Shown here piece after piece: positions 8,585 through 16,960 of a stretch of DNA of 64,000 nt. The DNA lies in contig NZ_JAAAMK010000001.1 in NCBI RefSeq assembly GCF_024105665.1, positions 186,001-250,000 on the forward strand, read 5' to 3'. The position numbers were made by a program, and so were the translations under genes. Within the stretch, counting starts at the first letter, position 1, and every line of letters begins with the position of its first letter. Source of the DNA: Aliihoeflea aestuarii. Its GTDB lineage: Bacteria; Pseudomonadota; Alphaproteobacteria; Rhizobiales; Rhizobiaceae. The notes under the pieces were generated by a model. That model saw nothing but the letters and a program-made list of their open reading frames with translations. It had not been told where the DNA came from and did not search any database.

Positions 8585-8657
8585 CGCCCCTCCACTGCCT
8601 TCGGCGATCCGGTGATGCCGTTTACGGGCGAGGTCGCCCGAAGGGTTGGAGGGGGCG
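8585..8657. repeat. Imperfect palindromic intergenic element
   Basis: Nested inverted repeats fill the space between 8.43 and 8.68 kb: outer arms CGCCCCTCCA (8585-8594) and TGGAGGGGGCG (8647-8657), inner arms CCTTCGGCGA (8598-8607) and TCGCCCGAAGG (8634-8644). The layout resembles short interspersed palindromes found between genes in Rhizobiales. Only one copy is in this window, so repetition in the genome is inferred. Confidence 0.5.
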
Positions 8658-8680
8658 CTCCCGTTAAACGCTGAACCGCT

Positions 8681-11017
8681 CTATGCAGCGCGGCTCGCAT
8701 CCTTTCGGGCACGAAGCTGCCTGGCCGCCGCGACCATGTTGACGAGTGCCGGCCGGACTTCGTCCCATTTGCGGGTTTTTAGGCCGCAATCGGGATTGAT
8801 CCAGAGCTGGCCCGCATCGAGCCGTCGTTTTGCCAGATCGATCAGCGCCGTCATCTCGCCGATCTCTGGCACGCGCGGCGAGTGGATGTCGTAGACGCCC
8901 GGCCCGATGCCCGCAGGATAGGAATAGTCGCGGAAGGCGTCGAGCAGTTCCATCTTCGAGCGGGACGTTTCGATCGAGATCACGTCAGCGTCCATGGCCG
9001 CGATCGCTTCGATGATGTCGTTGAACTCGGAATAGCACATGTGGGTGTGGATCTGGGTGCCATCGGCAACGCCCGCCGCCGTAAGCCGGAAGCACTCCAC
9101 CGCCCAGTCGAGATAGGCCCGCCATTCGGATTGGCGCAGCGGCAGACCTTCACGCAAGGCGGCCTCGTCGATCTGGATCATCGCCGCGCCGGCGCGCTCC
9201 AGGTCGATCACCTCGTCGCGGATGGCGAGCGCGATCTGGCGGCAGACCTGCGATCTTGCCAAATCGTCGCGGACGAACGACCAGTTGAGAATCGTCACCG
9301 GTCCGGTCAGCATGCCCTTGACCGGCTTGTCGGTCAGCGACTGCGCGAACTGCCACCAGCCGACTGTCATCTGCTCGGGGCGCGCGACATCGCCGAAGAT
9401 GATCGGGGGGCGCACATAGCGCGAGCCATAGCTTTGCACCCAGGCGTTTTTCGTGAAGGCGAAACCGGAAAGACGCTCGCCGAAATACTGCACCATGTCG
9501 TTGCGTTCGAACTCGCCATGGACGAGCACGTCGAGCCCGATCTCTTCCTGCCAGCGGATCGCCGCCTCGGTTTCCTGGCGCAGAAGCGTCTCGTAGTCGG
9601 ACAGGCTCAATTCGCCGCGACCGTGCGCGGCGCGGGCACGGCGCACCTCGGGCGTTTGCGGGAAAGAGCCGATGGTGGTCGTGGGAAACTGCGGCAAATC
9701 CAGCTTTCGGTCCTGCGCCGAACGGCGGTCGGCGAACCGGCTTTCCCGCTTCGACATGGACGCGTCAAGACTTTCGATGCGGGTCTGCACGGACGCGTCA
9801 TTGACCTTTAGCGACTTGGCTCTTCCCCGGCGAATGGCGCGTGCGGCTTTCAGGGCGTCATCGACCTTTGCGCGGCCATCGACAAGCGCGATGGCGAGCG
9901 TGTCGAGTTCCTCGATTTTCTGGATCGCGAAAGAGAGCCAGGAAACGATCTCGGTGTCGAGTTCCGGTTCGGCGGCAAGATCGAGCGGGACGTGGATGAG
10001 CGAGCACGATGGCGCGATCTCGATGCCGTCAGCGCCGCGATCCGCACGAAGCGCCGCGACCCGGTCGAGAATGACGTCCAGATCGGCGCGCCAGATATTG
10101 CGTCCGTCGATGACGCCGAGCGACAGGACAAGGTTTTTGCGCACGGTTGCGGCAACGGCGTCGAGCTGTTCGGGAGCACGCACGAGATCGACATGCAGGC
10201 CAGCAATGGGCAACGAGGCGACAAGATCGAGATTGTCGCCGAGCGCGGCGAAATAGGTCGCGAGCATGATCTTCGGAACCGACGCCGTCGCCAACTGGCG
10301 ATAGGCGGCCGCGATAGCTTCACGCTCGGCTTCGTTCAGGTCGGTGACGAGGATCGGCTCGTCGATCTGCACCCAATCGGCTCCCGCCGCTTTCAGCCCC
10401 CTCAGAAGCTCGGCATAGACCGGCACGAGGCGTGGCAGAAGGTCGATCGGATCGCCGCCGCCGTCCCTGATCTTGCCGAGCTTGAGGAAGGTGGCCGGGC
10501 CGACGAGCACCGGGCGCGTGTGGATGCCCAGTTCTTTCGCCTCAAGGAACTCGTCGATGGGCTTGCGCGAGGCGAGTTTGAATTCCTGATCTTTGCCGAA
10601 CTCGGGCACCATGTAGTGATAATTGGTGTCGAACCATTTGGTCATTTCGAGCGCAGTCGCCGAGCCGTGACCGCCGCACCCGCACGCGCCGCCATCGGCG
10701 CTGCCGCGCGCCATCGCGAAATAGGTGTCGAGCGAAACTTCGCCGCCCGTCCAGCCATAGGCATCCGGCACGGCCCCGACCATAACGGCCGTGTCGAGCA
10801 CATGATCGTAGAGCGAGAAATCGTTCGAGGGGATATTGGTCACTCCGCGGTCGAGTTGGTCGACCCAGTTGGCTTTGCGGATCGCGGCGGCCACGTCCAG
10901 AAGCTCCGCCTGCGAGGATTTGCCGGCCCAATAGGATTCGAGTGCGAATTTGAGTTCGCGGCGACGCCCGATACGCGGGAAGCCGAGCGTAGATACCGCC
11001 AGTTTCTGGTTTGCCAT
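8681..11017 (-). CDS. metE: Cobalamin-independent methionine synthase
   Basis: 778 residues, the full length of MetE. Transfers the methyl group of 5-methyltetrahydrofolate-triglutamate to homocysteine in the cytoplasm. The N-terminal domain begins [20 protein letters not shown]; the catalytic barrel carries [31 protein letters not shown], and zinc-ligand regions HTHMCYSEF and [11 protein letters not shown]. The start at 11017 ([10 protein letters not shown]) follows GGGGTG and matches the family's N-terminus. Expression should be shut off by the cobalamin riboswitch immediately upstream, which implies a B12-dependent MetH elsewhere. Confidence 0.96.
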   Translation of the reverse strand: MANQKLAVSTLGFPRIGRRRELKFALESYWAGKSSQAELLDVAAAIRKANWVDQLDRGVTNIPSNDFSLYDHVLDTAVMVGAVPDAYGWTGGEVSLDTYFAMARGSADGGACGCGGHGSATALEMTKWFDTNYHYMVPEFGKDQEFKLASRKPIDEFLEAKELGIHTRPVLVGPATFLKLGKIRDGGGDPIDLLPRLVPVYAELLRGLKAAGADWVQIDEPILVTDLNEAEREAIAAAYRQLATASVPKIMLATYFAALGDNLDLVASLPIAGLHVDLVRAPEQLDAVAATVRKNLVLSLGVIDGRNIWRADLDVILDRVAALRADRGADGIEIAPSCSLIHVPLDLAAEPELDTEIVSWLSFAIQKIEELDTLAIALVDGRAKVDDALKAARAIRRGRAKSLKVNDASVQTRIESLDASMSKRESRFADRRSAQDRKLDLPQFPTTTIGSFPQTPEVRRARAAHGRGELSLSDYETLLRQETEAAIRWQEEIGLDVLVHGEFERNDMVQYFGERLSGFAFTKNAWVQSYGSRYVRPPIIFGDVARPEQMTVGWWQFAQSLTDKPVKGMLTGPVTILNWSFVRDDLARSQVCRQIALAIRDEVIDLERAGAAMIQIDEAALREGLPLRQSEWRAYLDWAVECFRLTAAGVADGTQIHTHMCYSEFNDIIEAIAAMDADVISIETSRSKMELLDAFRDYSYPAGIGPGVYDIHSPRVPEIGEMTALIDLAKRRLDAGQLWINPDCGLKTRKWDEVRPALVNMVAAARQLRARKDASRAA

Positions 11018-11118
11018 ATTGATCACCCCGATAGCTGGGACGAAGGCGCGACGGATCGATGACGGACAGGAAGGCCGTGCGACGATCCACCGGACACCCC
11101 GCCCGTGGACAGATATGC

Positions 11119-11300
11119 GCCACGGCAGGTCTCCTGGCTCGCGGGTCGTCGCCTTCACCCGTCTTCCCGAAGCAGACGCTTCAGTGACGTTCTGGATGTC
11201 GGCTCGCCGCTTACAGTTGCGGGGGCAGCGCCGGCATTCCCGATCCTATCGGGGCACCGGCTTCCCTCTTAGCCCTTCGGCATGCGCCGAAAGGAACCGT
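11119..11300 (-). ncRNA. Cobalamin (adenosylcobalamin) riboswitch controlling metE
   Basis: Read on the minus strand, the conserved elements appear in order: GGTTCC near the 5' end, GCTAAGAGGGAAGCCGGTG, GCCCCCGCAACTGTAAGCGG, a CACTG block with GGGAAG, and the B12 box GCCAGGAGACCTGCCG just before the expression platform. About 100 bases separate it from the metE ATG. The expected action is repression when B12 is plentiful. I do not see a clean U-run terminator in the platform, so control may be at translation initiation. Confidence 0.95.
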
Positions 11301-11491
11301 GACGAACGCCATCATTCAGCGCCGCCAATTAATTGTCAATATCGCATAAAGAAATGTTTATATCGTTACGTGTTTATCAAGCGGAACGGCGTGGAAGTAC
11401 GGCAGATGAACATGGTTGTGCCTTTTTGATTTTCGCTGTCGGAACCGAAGCGGCTTGCGCGTCCTATTGGTGTCAGAAAAGGAGACACACA

Positions 11492-11875
11492 ATGGGTGCA
11501 CTTCAAAACAAGGTTTCATCGGCCATCGTCGCGGCAAGCGACATGGAGAGAGCGCGGCGCTTCTACAGCGATACGCTGGGGCTCGAACTCGAAGACGAGG
11601 GAACGGAGGGCGTGCTGGTCTACAAGACCGGTGCGACCTATCTCGTGGTCTACCCCTCCGAGTTCGCCGGCACCAACAAGGCCAATGCCGTCGTCTGGGA
11701 CTGCGGTTCCGACGTTGATGCCATCGCCGCCGATCTGCGCGCCAAGGGCGTCGAGTTCGAACGCTACGAGATGGACGGCACGAGCTACAAGGATGGCGTT
11801 CACGACGCGAACGGCTTCAAGATGGTCTGGTTCAAGGACCCCGACGGCAACATCCTCCATCTGAACAGCGCATGA
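11492..11875 (+). CDS. VOC-family (glyoxalase/bleomycin-resistance fold) protein
   Basis: 127 residues after AAAAGGAG. Shows the VOC pattern: AIVAASDMERARRFYSDTLGLEL at the N-terminus, VYKTGATYLVVYP, and KMVWFKDPDGNILHLNS at the end, with His and Glu at metal-ligand-like places. Probably a metal-dependent enzyme or binding protein of one four-strand module pair; substrate unknown. It is 52 bases upstream of the GST gene and may be co-transcribed, suggesting a detoxification pair. Confidence 0.8.
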   Translation: MGALQNKVSSAIVAASDMERARRFYSDTLGLELEDEGTEGVLVYKTGATYLVVYPSEFAGTNKANAVVWDCGSDVDAIAADLRAKGVEFERYEMDGTSYKDGVHDANGFKMVWFKDPDGNILHLNSA

Positions 11876-11927
11876 GACATCGACCGGCACCAGAATAATC
11901 GCTGCTTCGAACAGGAAGGACGAACCG

Positions 11928-12584
11928 ATGTCCGAACCGCTGATCGTCTGGACCTATGATCGGGTGCCGGGAGGGCAAAACGGGCCGAGCGGCTATGTCC
12001 GCGACATCCGATTGCGCTGGGCGTGCGAAGAAGCCGGCCTCGATTACGTTATCCGCTCGGTCCCGTTCGATGAGCGCGGGCCGGAACATCTTGCGCGCCA
12101 GCCATTCGGCCAGGTGCCGTTTCTCGAAGACGACGGTATCGTTATCTTCGAGAGCGGCGCGGGGCTTTTGCATCTCGCCGGCAAGAGCGAGGTTCTGATG
12201 CCGCGCGACCGGCGTGGTGCGGCCGAGACGCTCCAATGGGTCATAGCCGCGCTGAACTCGATCGAGATGGTGACCGTGCCGTGGTGGTTCATCGGCCTGT
12301 CGGCGGACAAGGACAATCCGCTCGAGGGCTGGGCGACCTCGCGGCTCGACCATCTGAACGAGGTGCTTTCGTCACGCGAATGGCTGGCCGCCGATCGCTT
12401 CACCGCCGCCGACCTCTTGATGGCGGACGTGCTGCGCGTTCCGAAGGTTCGCCGGTTTGGGGCATTTGCGGCGCTCGGTTCCTATGTCGAGCGCGTCTGC
12501 GCCCGCCCGGCGTTCATCAAGGCGAAGAACGACCAGTTGGCATATTTCGCCGCGGCCGATGCGCAGGGCAAGAACGCAGAGTAA
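11928..12584 (+). CDS. Glutathione S-transferase family protein
   Basis: 218 residues, ribosome site AGGAAGGA. The N-terminal thioredoxin-like half includes FGQVPFLEDDGIVIFESGAGLLHLAG, the cis-Pro/Glu-Ser glutathione site; the C-terminal helical half has the N-capping stretch FTAADLLMADVLR. Predicted cytosolic glutathione-dependent transferase. Likely in one unit with the VOC gene before it. Confidence 0.82.
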   Translation: MSEPLIVWTYDRVPGGQNGPSGYVRDIRLRWACEEAGLDYVIRSVPFDERGPEHLARQPFGQVPFLEDDGIVIFESGAGLLHLAGKSEVLMPRDRRGAAETLQWVIAALNSIEMVTVPWWFIGLSADKDNPLEGWATSRLDHLNEVLSSREWLAADRFTAADLLMADVLRVPKVRRFGAFAALGSYVERVCARPAFIKAKNDQLAYFAAADAQGKNAE

Positions 12585-12689
12585 TTGTGCAACCGTCGCT
12601 CGAGCCGGCACCACCGCAACGCCGTTTCCGCTTGATTGCCGATCACCGGTTCTCCACATACCGACAATGGTTTGCAAGGATTCATCCAA

Positions 12690-13172
12690 TTGAGCGTCGC
12701 ATTCGTCAAAGAGGAAAGCGCCGAAGCCGCGTCGGAAACGGTCCTGCCGGCGCGCCCGATCTCCGACCGGATCAACCTCGTCACGGAAGCCGGCCTGAAG
12801 TCGCTGGAGGCCGAACTGGCACGCGCCCAGCAGGCTCTCGACGCTGCGAACCTTCTCGAAGACGTCAATGAGAGGCGGCGGCAGGCAGCGGTGCCGCTTC
12901 GCGATGTGCGCTACTACGCCGAGCGCGTGCGAACGGCGCAGCTATTGCCGATGCCCGTTTCCAATGACGTGGTCGCTTTTGGCCATACCGTCACCTTCGA
13001 ACGTGACGACGGACGAACACAGACCTTCCGCATCGTCGGTGAAGACGAGGCGACCCCCACCGAAGGCTCCATCTCGCATGGCTCGCCGGTAGCCATCGCA
13101 CTGATCGGCAAGACCATCGGCGATGTCGTCCAGATGGGACCGCGCGAACTCGAAATACTATCCATTTCGTAG
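12690..13172 (+). CDS. GreA/GreB-family elongation-factor-like protein
   Basis: 160 residues from TTG at 12690, which has AAGGA nine bases upstream; another TTG at 12636 would add 18 residues. The N-terminal half is a helical hairpin (LVTEAGLKSLEAELARAQQAL) as in the GreA coiled coil, and the C-terminal half has the FKBP-like GreA signature: VAFGHTVTFERDDG, FRIVGEDEATP and SPVAIALIGKTIGDVVQ. It should bind RNA polymerase; whether it stimulates transcript cleavage is unknown because the loop acids need comparison. A canonical GreA presumably exists elsewhere. Confidence 0.78.
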   Translation: MSVAFVKEESAEAASETVLPARPISDRINLVTEAGLKSLEAELARAQQALDAANLLEDVNERRRQAAVPLRDVRYYAERVRTAQLLPMPVSNDVVAFGHTVTFERDDGRTQTFRIVGEDEATPTEGSISHGSPVAIALIGKTIGDVVQMGPRELEILSIS

Positions 13173-13258
13173 TTAGCCCCCCAACCGGCATGCGCCGGGT
13201 CAATCAGGTCGACGCGCCGAAGAATTCGGCATATCCGCTTTGGGTACGTTGATTCTCG

Positions 13259-13756
13259 ATGGGGCGAGCCATGAACCGAACAGCATCCGCCTTCCTGCTC
13301 ATTGCCGCGCTGGCGGGACTGATGATGGCGTTGGGATTCGGATTGCAGATGAAGGGGTATGCGGTCGGGCAACTCGGTAACGGCCGCCTTGCGAGCCTTG
13401 CCTCGTCCGCTGCATTCATGCCGCTGGCCGCGATCTACGCGCTTACTGCCGCGCTGGTGATGATCCTGCCGCTTCGTGCGGCGGGTTTCATCCATTCTCA
13501 CGGATCGACGCCCGTCCACTCGACGGCGCTCGTTCTTCTCGCGACCATCTTCGGCGTCCAAGGGGCGCGGTTCGGCTTCGGGTCGAGCAATGCGCTCGAA
13601 GGGCTGCTCGACTGGCAGTTCGCATTCGCGGTCGGGATCATCGCGGCGCATCTGGCGGTGGAAAAATTGCGCCGGAACGCGCTGCTCCGTTCCCTTGCCT
13701 TCGTCGGCTTCACCGCGGCGATGCTTGCCTGCCTCTACTGGACGTTCCGGTTGTGA
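13259..13756 (+). CDS. Hypothetical five-helix membrane protein
   Basis: 165 residues (ATG 13259; ATG 13271 is equally possible). Five hydrophobic segments: AFLLIAALAGLMMALGFGL, AFMPLAAIYALTAALVMIL, ALVLLATIFGVQGARFGFG, WQFAFAVGIIAAHLAVE and FVGFTAAMLACLYWTF. Almost no soluble part, so an inner-membrane protein. No recognised family or partner; it stands between the Gre-like gene and a small membrane gene. Confidence 0.65.
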   Translation: MGRAMNRTASAFLLIAALAGLMMALGFGLQMKGYAVGQLGNGRLASLASSAAFMPLAAIYALTAALVMILPLRAAGFIHSHGSTPVHSTALVLLATIFGVQGARFGFGSSNALEGLLDWQFAFAVGIIAAHLAVEKLRRNALLRSLAFVGFTAAMLACLYWTFRL

Positions 13757-13860
13757 CAAGCGGGAACCGATTTCCCTCATTGCGAGTTTAACTGCGCAAC
13801 TTCGTCAAAGCGCCGTGCATCTTTCCGACGCACAAAAGGACGCTCCAGAAATTCAATCAA

Positions 13861-13897
13861 GCATCGGATCGGTCCGAAAAATTTTCCGGTCCGATGC
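13861..13897. promoter_or_regulatory. 12-bp stem-loop upstream of small membrane gene
   Basis: GCATCGGATCGG (13861-13872) pairs with CCGGTCCGATGC (13886-13897) with one wobble position; the loop holds AAAAATTTT. It ends 19 bases before the ATG at 13917. It may end the upstream transcript or act as a leader structure. Confidence 0.4.
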
Positions 13898-13916
13898 AGC
13901 AGCGGGGACTCATGCA

Positions 13917-14078
13917 ATGAGCGTACTGGTCAGCCTTCTCGTCACTTTTCTCGTCATCATCCTGGTGCTCTACCTGATCGGAATGCTCCCGATCGACGGC
14001 CGCGCCAAGCAGATCGCCCGGATCATCGTCATCATCATCGGTGTGGTTTCGCTGCTGCGCTATCTGCAAGTGTTCTAA
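13917..14078 (+). CDS. Small two-helix membrane protein (Thivi_2564-like)
   Basis: 53 residues. Hydrophobic helix (SLLVTFLVIILVLYLIGML), the short polar turn PIDGRAKQIARI, then a second helix (IVIIIGVVSLLRYLQVF). The turn resembles the PMD.KIKKI motif of small Thivi_2564-type membrane proteins, a family of unknown role. It follows a stem-loop and is convergent with the DUF6481 gene. Confidence 0.6.
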   Translation: MSVLVSLLVTFLVIILVLYLIGMLPIDGRAKQIARIIVIIIGVVSLLRYLQVF

Positions 14079-14164
14079 GACACCTGCCCTGACCGGCCGC
14101 CCGCCAGCCACGGGTTCAACTACCTGAATGCTGGCATCGGTCAATTCGAGCGCGGTCCGATCGA

Positions 14165-14187
14165 GGGAAGCCGTTCTTCGGCTTCCC
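14165..14187. terminator. Bidirectional stem-loop between convergent genes
   Basis: GGGAAGCCG (14165-14173), loop TTCTT, CGGCTTCCC (14179-14187): a perfect 9-bp stem between the converging genes ending at 14078 (+) and 14198 (-). T-runs are short, so termination would be partial. Confidence 0.5.
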
Positions 14188-14197
14188 GAAATTCGCA

Positions 14198-14569
14198 TCA
14201 GCCTCGGCGTGCCTTGCGCGCGGCATAGCGCGCGTCGCGCTTGCTCTTCAGTTCGGCCTCATATTCCAGCATCTGCTTGATGAGAGCCTGATCGTTTTCT
14301 TCCTTCGCGCGCCGTGCGGCATTGGCCGCTTCTTCGGCTGCCGCAGCTTGCGCTGCACGTTCCTGCTCGAGGCGTTCAGCCTCTTCGCGCTTTGCCTTTT
14401 CGCGCTCGGCTGCCCGCTTTTCGCGTTCGGCAGTAATGCGCGCGCGTTCGGCCTGCCGGGCGAGCACTTCGGGAGAATCGCTTGCAGGCCGCGCTTTGAA
14501 TTTCTCCAGAAGCGCGCTCTTGGCGGCCTCCGCAGCCGCGCGACGGTCTTGAAAGCTCTGATTCTTCAT
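14198..14569 (-). CDS. DUF6481 family charged coiled-coil protein
   Basis: 123 residues starting MKNQSFQDRRAAAEAAKSAL, the family entry. From about residue 35 to 105 it is a single Ala/Glu/Arg-rich helix with heptad character (ERARITAEREKRAAEREK and similar), ending in a basic tail RYAARKARRG. Rhizobial proteins of this type are widespread and uncharacterised. It lies downstream of the second cold-shock gene on the same strand, beyond that gene's terminator. Confidence 0.75.
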   Translation of the reverse strand: MKNQSFQDRRAAAEAAKSALLEKFKARPASDSPEVLARQAERARITAEREKRAAEREKAKREEAERLEQERAAQAAAAEEAANAARRAKEENDQALIKQMLEYEAELKSKRDARYAARKARRG

Positions 14570-14635
14570 TGTCGACAAAGGGTACGTTCCAGTTTGCGGG
14601 GTTCGATTTTTTAACAGTCTACAAGTGCTCAGATG

Positions 14636-14664
14636 AAAAAGGCCGGGCATTCGCCCGACCTTTT
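14636..14664 (-). terminator. Rho-independent terminator of cspA copy 2
   Basis: On the minus strand GGTCGGGC, loop GAAT, GCCCGGCC, then TTTTT. Same architecture as the terminator of the other cold-shock gene. Confidence 0.85.
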
Positions 14665-14728
14665 GACATCTCGACAGGTGCGCCAGTACATTCGTGGTCG
14701 CGGCCTGGAGATGAATTCGGCCCGCTTA

Positions 14729-14938
14729 TTAAGCGGACTGAAGGTTCTCAGCAGCCGTCTTGCCGCTGCGGCGGTCGATGACGGCTTCGAAGGAGACCTT
14801 CTGGCCTTCCGACAGCGTGCTCATGCCCGAGCGCTCAACGGCCGAAATGTGGACGAACACGTCCGCGCCGCCGGTTTCCGGCTCGATGAAGCCGAAGCCC
14901 TTGGTGGTGTTGAAAAACTTAACGGTTCCGATAGTCAT
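14729..14938 (-). CDS. CspA-family cold-shock protein (copy 2)
   Basis: 69 residues with intact GFGFIEP and VFVHIS RNA-binding motifs. Compared with the copy at 7859-8068 it differs at about nine positions, mainly Gln/Asp to Glu changes in the RNP1 loop and changes around residues 51-60. It is preceded by TTGAAAGGAAATCGTC, almost identical to the other gene's ribosome site, and by about 185 bases without a gene, again a long leader. Confidence 0.92.
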   Translation of the reverse strand: MTIGTVKFFNTTKGFGFIEPETGGADVFVHISAVERSGMSTLSEGQKVSFEAVIDRRSGKTAAENLQSA

Positions 14939-15125
14939 GACGATTTCCTTTCAATCGACATAGAGTTTACGCGCCAGACCGAGTGCCCTGCGCTGGTGAT
15001 CGAAGTTGAAAAGAAGATCGTGGGTGCGCCGAAGCGCCGTACAACATTCGTCAGCAAGATCGATGCGCACCACATAAGCGCCATTCTTGTCCAATGCAAG
15101 GCACAACCGCTCGCCTTGGCCGCCT

Positions 15126-15989
15126 TCAGCCCTTCACGCCACCCGTCATCAGGCCGGAAACGACGCGGTCCTGAAAAAGAACGATCAGGATGGCAAGCGG
15201 CACGATCCCGACGACCAGCGCCGCCGAGATCACCGGCCAGGGAAAGTTGAACTCGCCCTGATAGAGCTGAATCCCGACAGGCAGCGTTCTGAGCGCCGGA
15301 TTGGAATTGAAGGACAGCGCCAGCAGAAACTCGTCCCACGCATTGACGAAAGCGAGGATCGCGGCTGTGAACACGCCGGGCGCCGACAAGGGCACGATCA
15401 CGCGGAACAGCGCGCCGACGCGCGTGCAGCCGTCGATCATCGCGGCATTCTCAAGGTCCTTCGGCACGCCCTCGAAGAAGGCGGCGAGCACAAGCGTGCA
15501 GACCGGCAGGCTGAGCACCGTATAGGGAATGACGAGCGCCGCCCACGTATTCAACAGGCCGAGCGCGCGCATGATCTCGAACAGCGGCACCAGCAGCGTG
15601 ACCAGCGGAAAGGTCGAGATGGCGATGATCGCCGCCAGGATCAGATCGCGATATCGAAGGTTTAGGCGCGCGATCGCATAAGCGGCGAGCGTGGAGACGA
15701 AAAGCGTGGCGATCGTTGATAACGTCGCCACCATGAAGGAGTTGAACAGGAACAGATGCAGCGGCTGGTCGGAAAACGCGACGACGAAGTTCTGGAGCGT
15801 CGGGTCTTCCGGCAGGTAGGTGATCGGCCGCCGGGTGAGTTCAGGTTCGCTCTTCAGCGACGTCAGCAGAATCCAGATCGCCGGGAACAAGCCGTTGACC
15901 AGAAGCACCAGAGCCGCGATGGCGCGCAGCGGACGCCCGGACAGGGAGAAGCCAAGCAGCGGACGATCGGCGGAAGCAGCGTTCGACAT
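15126..15989 (-). CDS. Sugar ABC transporter permease, MalG type (sulfoquinovose cluster)
   Basis: 287 residues, about six membrane helices. The EAA-like coupling loop reads ENAAMIDGCTRVGALFRVIVPL; the C-terminus ends in the MalG-type FQDRVVSGLMTGGVKG. Last gene of the importer operon SBP-ATPase-permease-permease, six bases after its partner. In the Agrobacterium sulfo-SMO cluster two such permeases carry the SmoG/SmoH names, but I cannot tell which this one matches. Imports sulfoquinovose or its glyceryl glycoside if the cluster assignment is right. Confidence 0.85.
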   Translation of the reverse strand: MSNAASADRPLLGFSLSGRPLRAIAALVLLVNGLFPAIWILLTSLKSEPELTRRPITYLPEDPTLQNFVVAFSDQPLHLFLFNSFMVATLSTIATLFVSTLAAYAIARLNLRYRDLILAAIIAISTFPLVTLLVPLFEIMRALGLLNTWAALVIPYTVLSLPVCTLVLAAFFEGVPKDLENAAMIDGCTRVGALFRVIVPLSAPGVFTAAILAFVNAWDEFLLALSFNSNPALRTLPVGIQLYQGEFNFPWPVISAALVVGIVPLAILIVLFQDRVVSGLMTGGVKG

Positions 15990-15995
15990 GGAAAG

Positions 15996-16949
15996 TCAGC
16001 CTCGCGTTCGGATCATGCGCAGATAAAGCGCGGTGAAAATCATCGAGATCGCGAACATGACGACCGCGAGCGCGGAACCGTAGCCCAGATCGAGGAACGA
16101 GACGGTGTTCTGGTGAATGTACATGGCAAGCGTCGCGGTGGACGAACCCGGCCCGCCGCGCGTCATCATATAGGGAATGTCGAAGGTCTGGAGCGCGGTG
16201 ATCGTACGGAAGATCAGCGCCACGGCGATCGCGGGTTTCAGGAGCGGCAGCGTGATCTCGATGAACTGACGCCAGCGACCCGCCCCGTCGACATCGGCCG
16301 CCTCATAGAGCGAGCGCGGTATCGTCTGGAGCCCGGCAAGGATGATCAGCGCCATGAAGGACGAGGTCTTCCAGATGATCGTCAGGCAGATCGCGGCCAT
16401 GGCCCATCGCGGCGAGTTGAACCAGATGATGCCCTCGAAGCCCAACCGGCGCAGAACGTCGTTAACCACGCCGTATTCGGAATGAAAGAACCAGGCGAAG
16501 ATCAGGCCCGCGAAGGACAGCGGAAGCGCCCATGGAATGAGCAGCGACAGCCGGACGGGCCACTTCCTCTTGAACGGCAGATTGGCCAGAAGCGCCATGC
16601 CAAGCCCGACGACGAGCGCGCCCGGAACCGTGATCAAGGTGATCAGGATCGTGTTGAAGGTGGTCTGCCAGAACGTGTCGTCATCCAGCATCCACAGATA
16701 GTTCTCGATGCCGACGAAGGCGGCCGGCGCGCCCGAGGTCAAGGCAAGATCAGTGAAACTCGTATAGACGAGCCGCCCGATCGGGTAGAGCACGACTAGC
16801 GACAGGAGAAGCGCGGCCGGAGCCAGAAGAACAACGGCGAGCGCCGTGTCGCCCGGATCGAGAAGACGGCTCCAGCGGCCGGGCGGCGGCCCCTCGCCTG
16901 CCATGGCGTGACGCGGGATGGTTCCGGTTCTCTTGCTGTCGGTCGCCAT
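15996..16949 (-). CDS. Sugar ABC transporter permease, MalF type (sulfoquinovose cluster)
   Basis: 317 residues. A cytoplasmic N-terminus is followed by a helix (LAVVLLAPAALLLSLVVLYPIG), the FVGIENYLWML segment usual in MalF-type subunits, and the EAA loop YEAADVDGAGRWRQFIEITLP. It pairs with the MalG-type subunit encoded just downstream. Eleven bases separate it from the ATPase gene. Confidence 0.85.
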   Translation of the reverse strand: MATDSKRTGTIPRHAMAGEGPPPGRWSRLLDPGDTALAVVLLAPAALLLSLVVLYPIGRLVYTSFTDLALTSGAPAAFVGIENYLWMLDDDTFWQTTFNTILITLITVPGALVVGLGMALLANLPFKRKWPVRLSLLIPWALPLSFAGLIFAWFFHSEYGVVNDVLRRLGFEGIIWFNSPRWAMAAICLTIIWKTSSFMALIILAGLQTIPRSLYEAADVDGAGRWRQFIEITLPLLKPAIAVALIFRTITALQTFDIPYMMTRGGPGSSTATLAMYIHQNTVSFLDLGYGSALAVVMFAISMIFTALYLRMIRTRG

Positions 16950-16960
16950 CGCCAGTTCCC

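Noticed and set aside
8483-8674. A 63-codon ORF downstream of the small charged protein gene
   Set aside because: It lies in and is explained by the palindromic element, and has no ribosome site or protein-like features.
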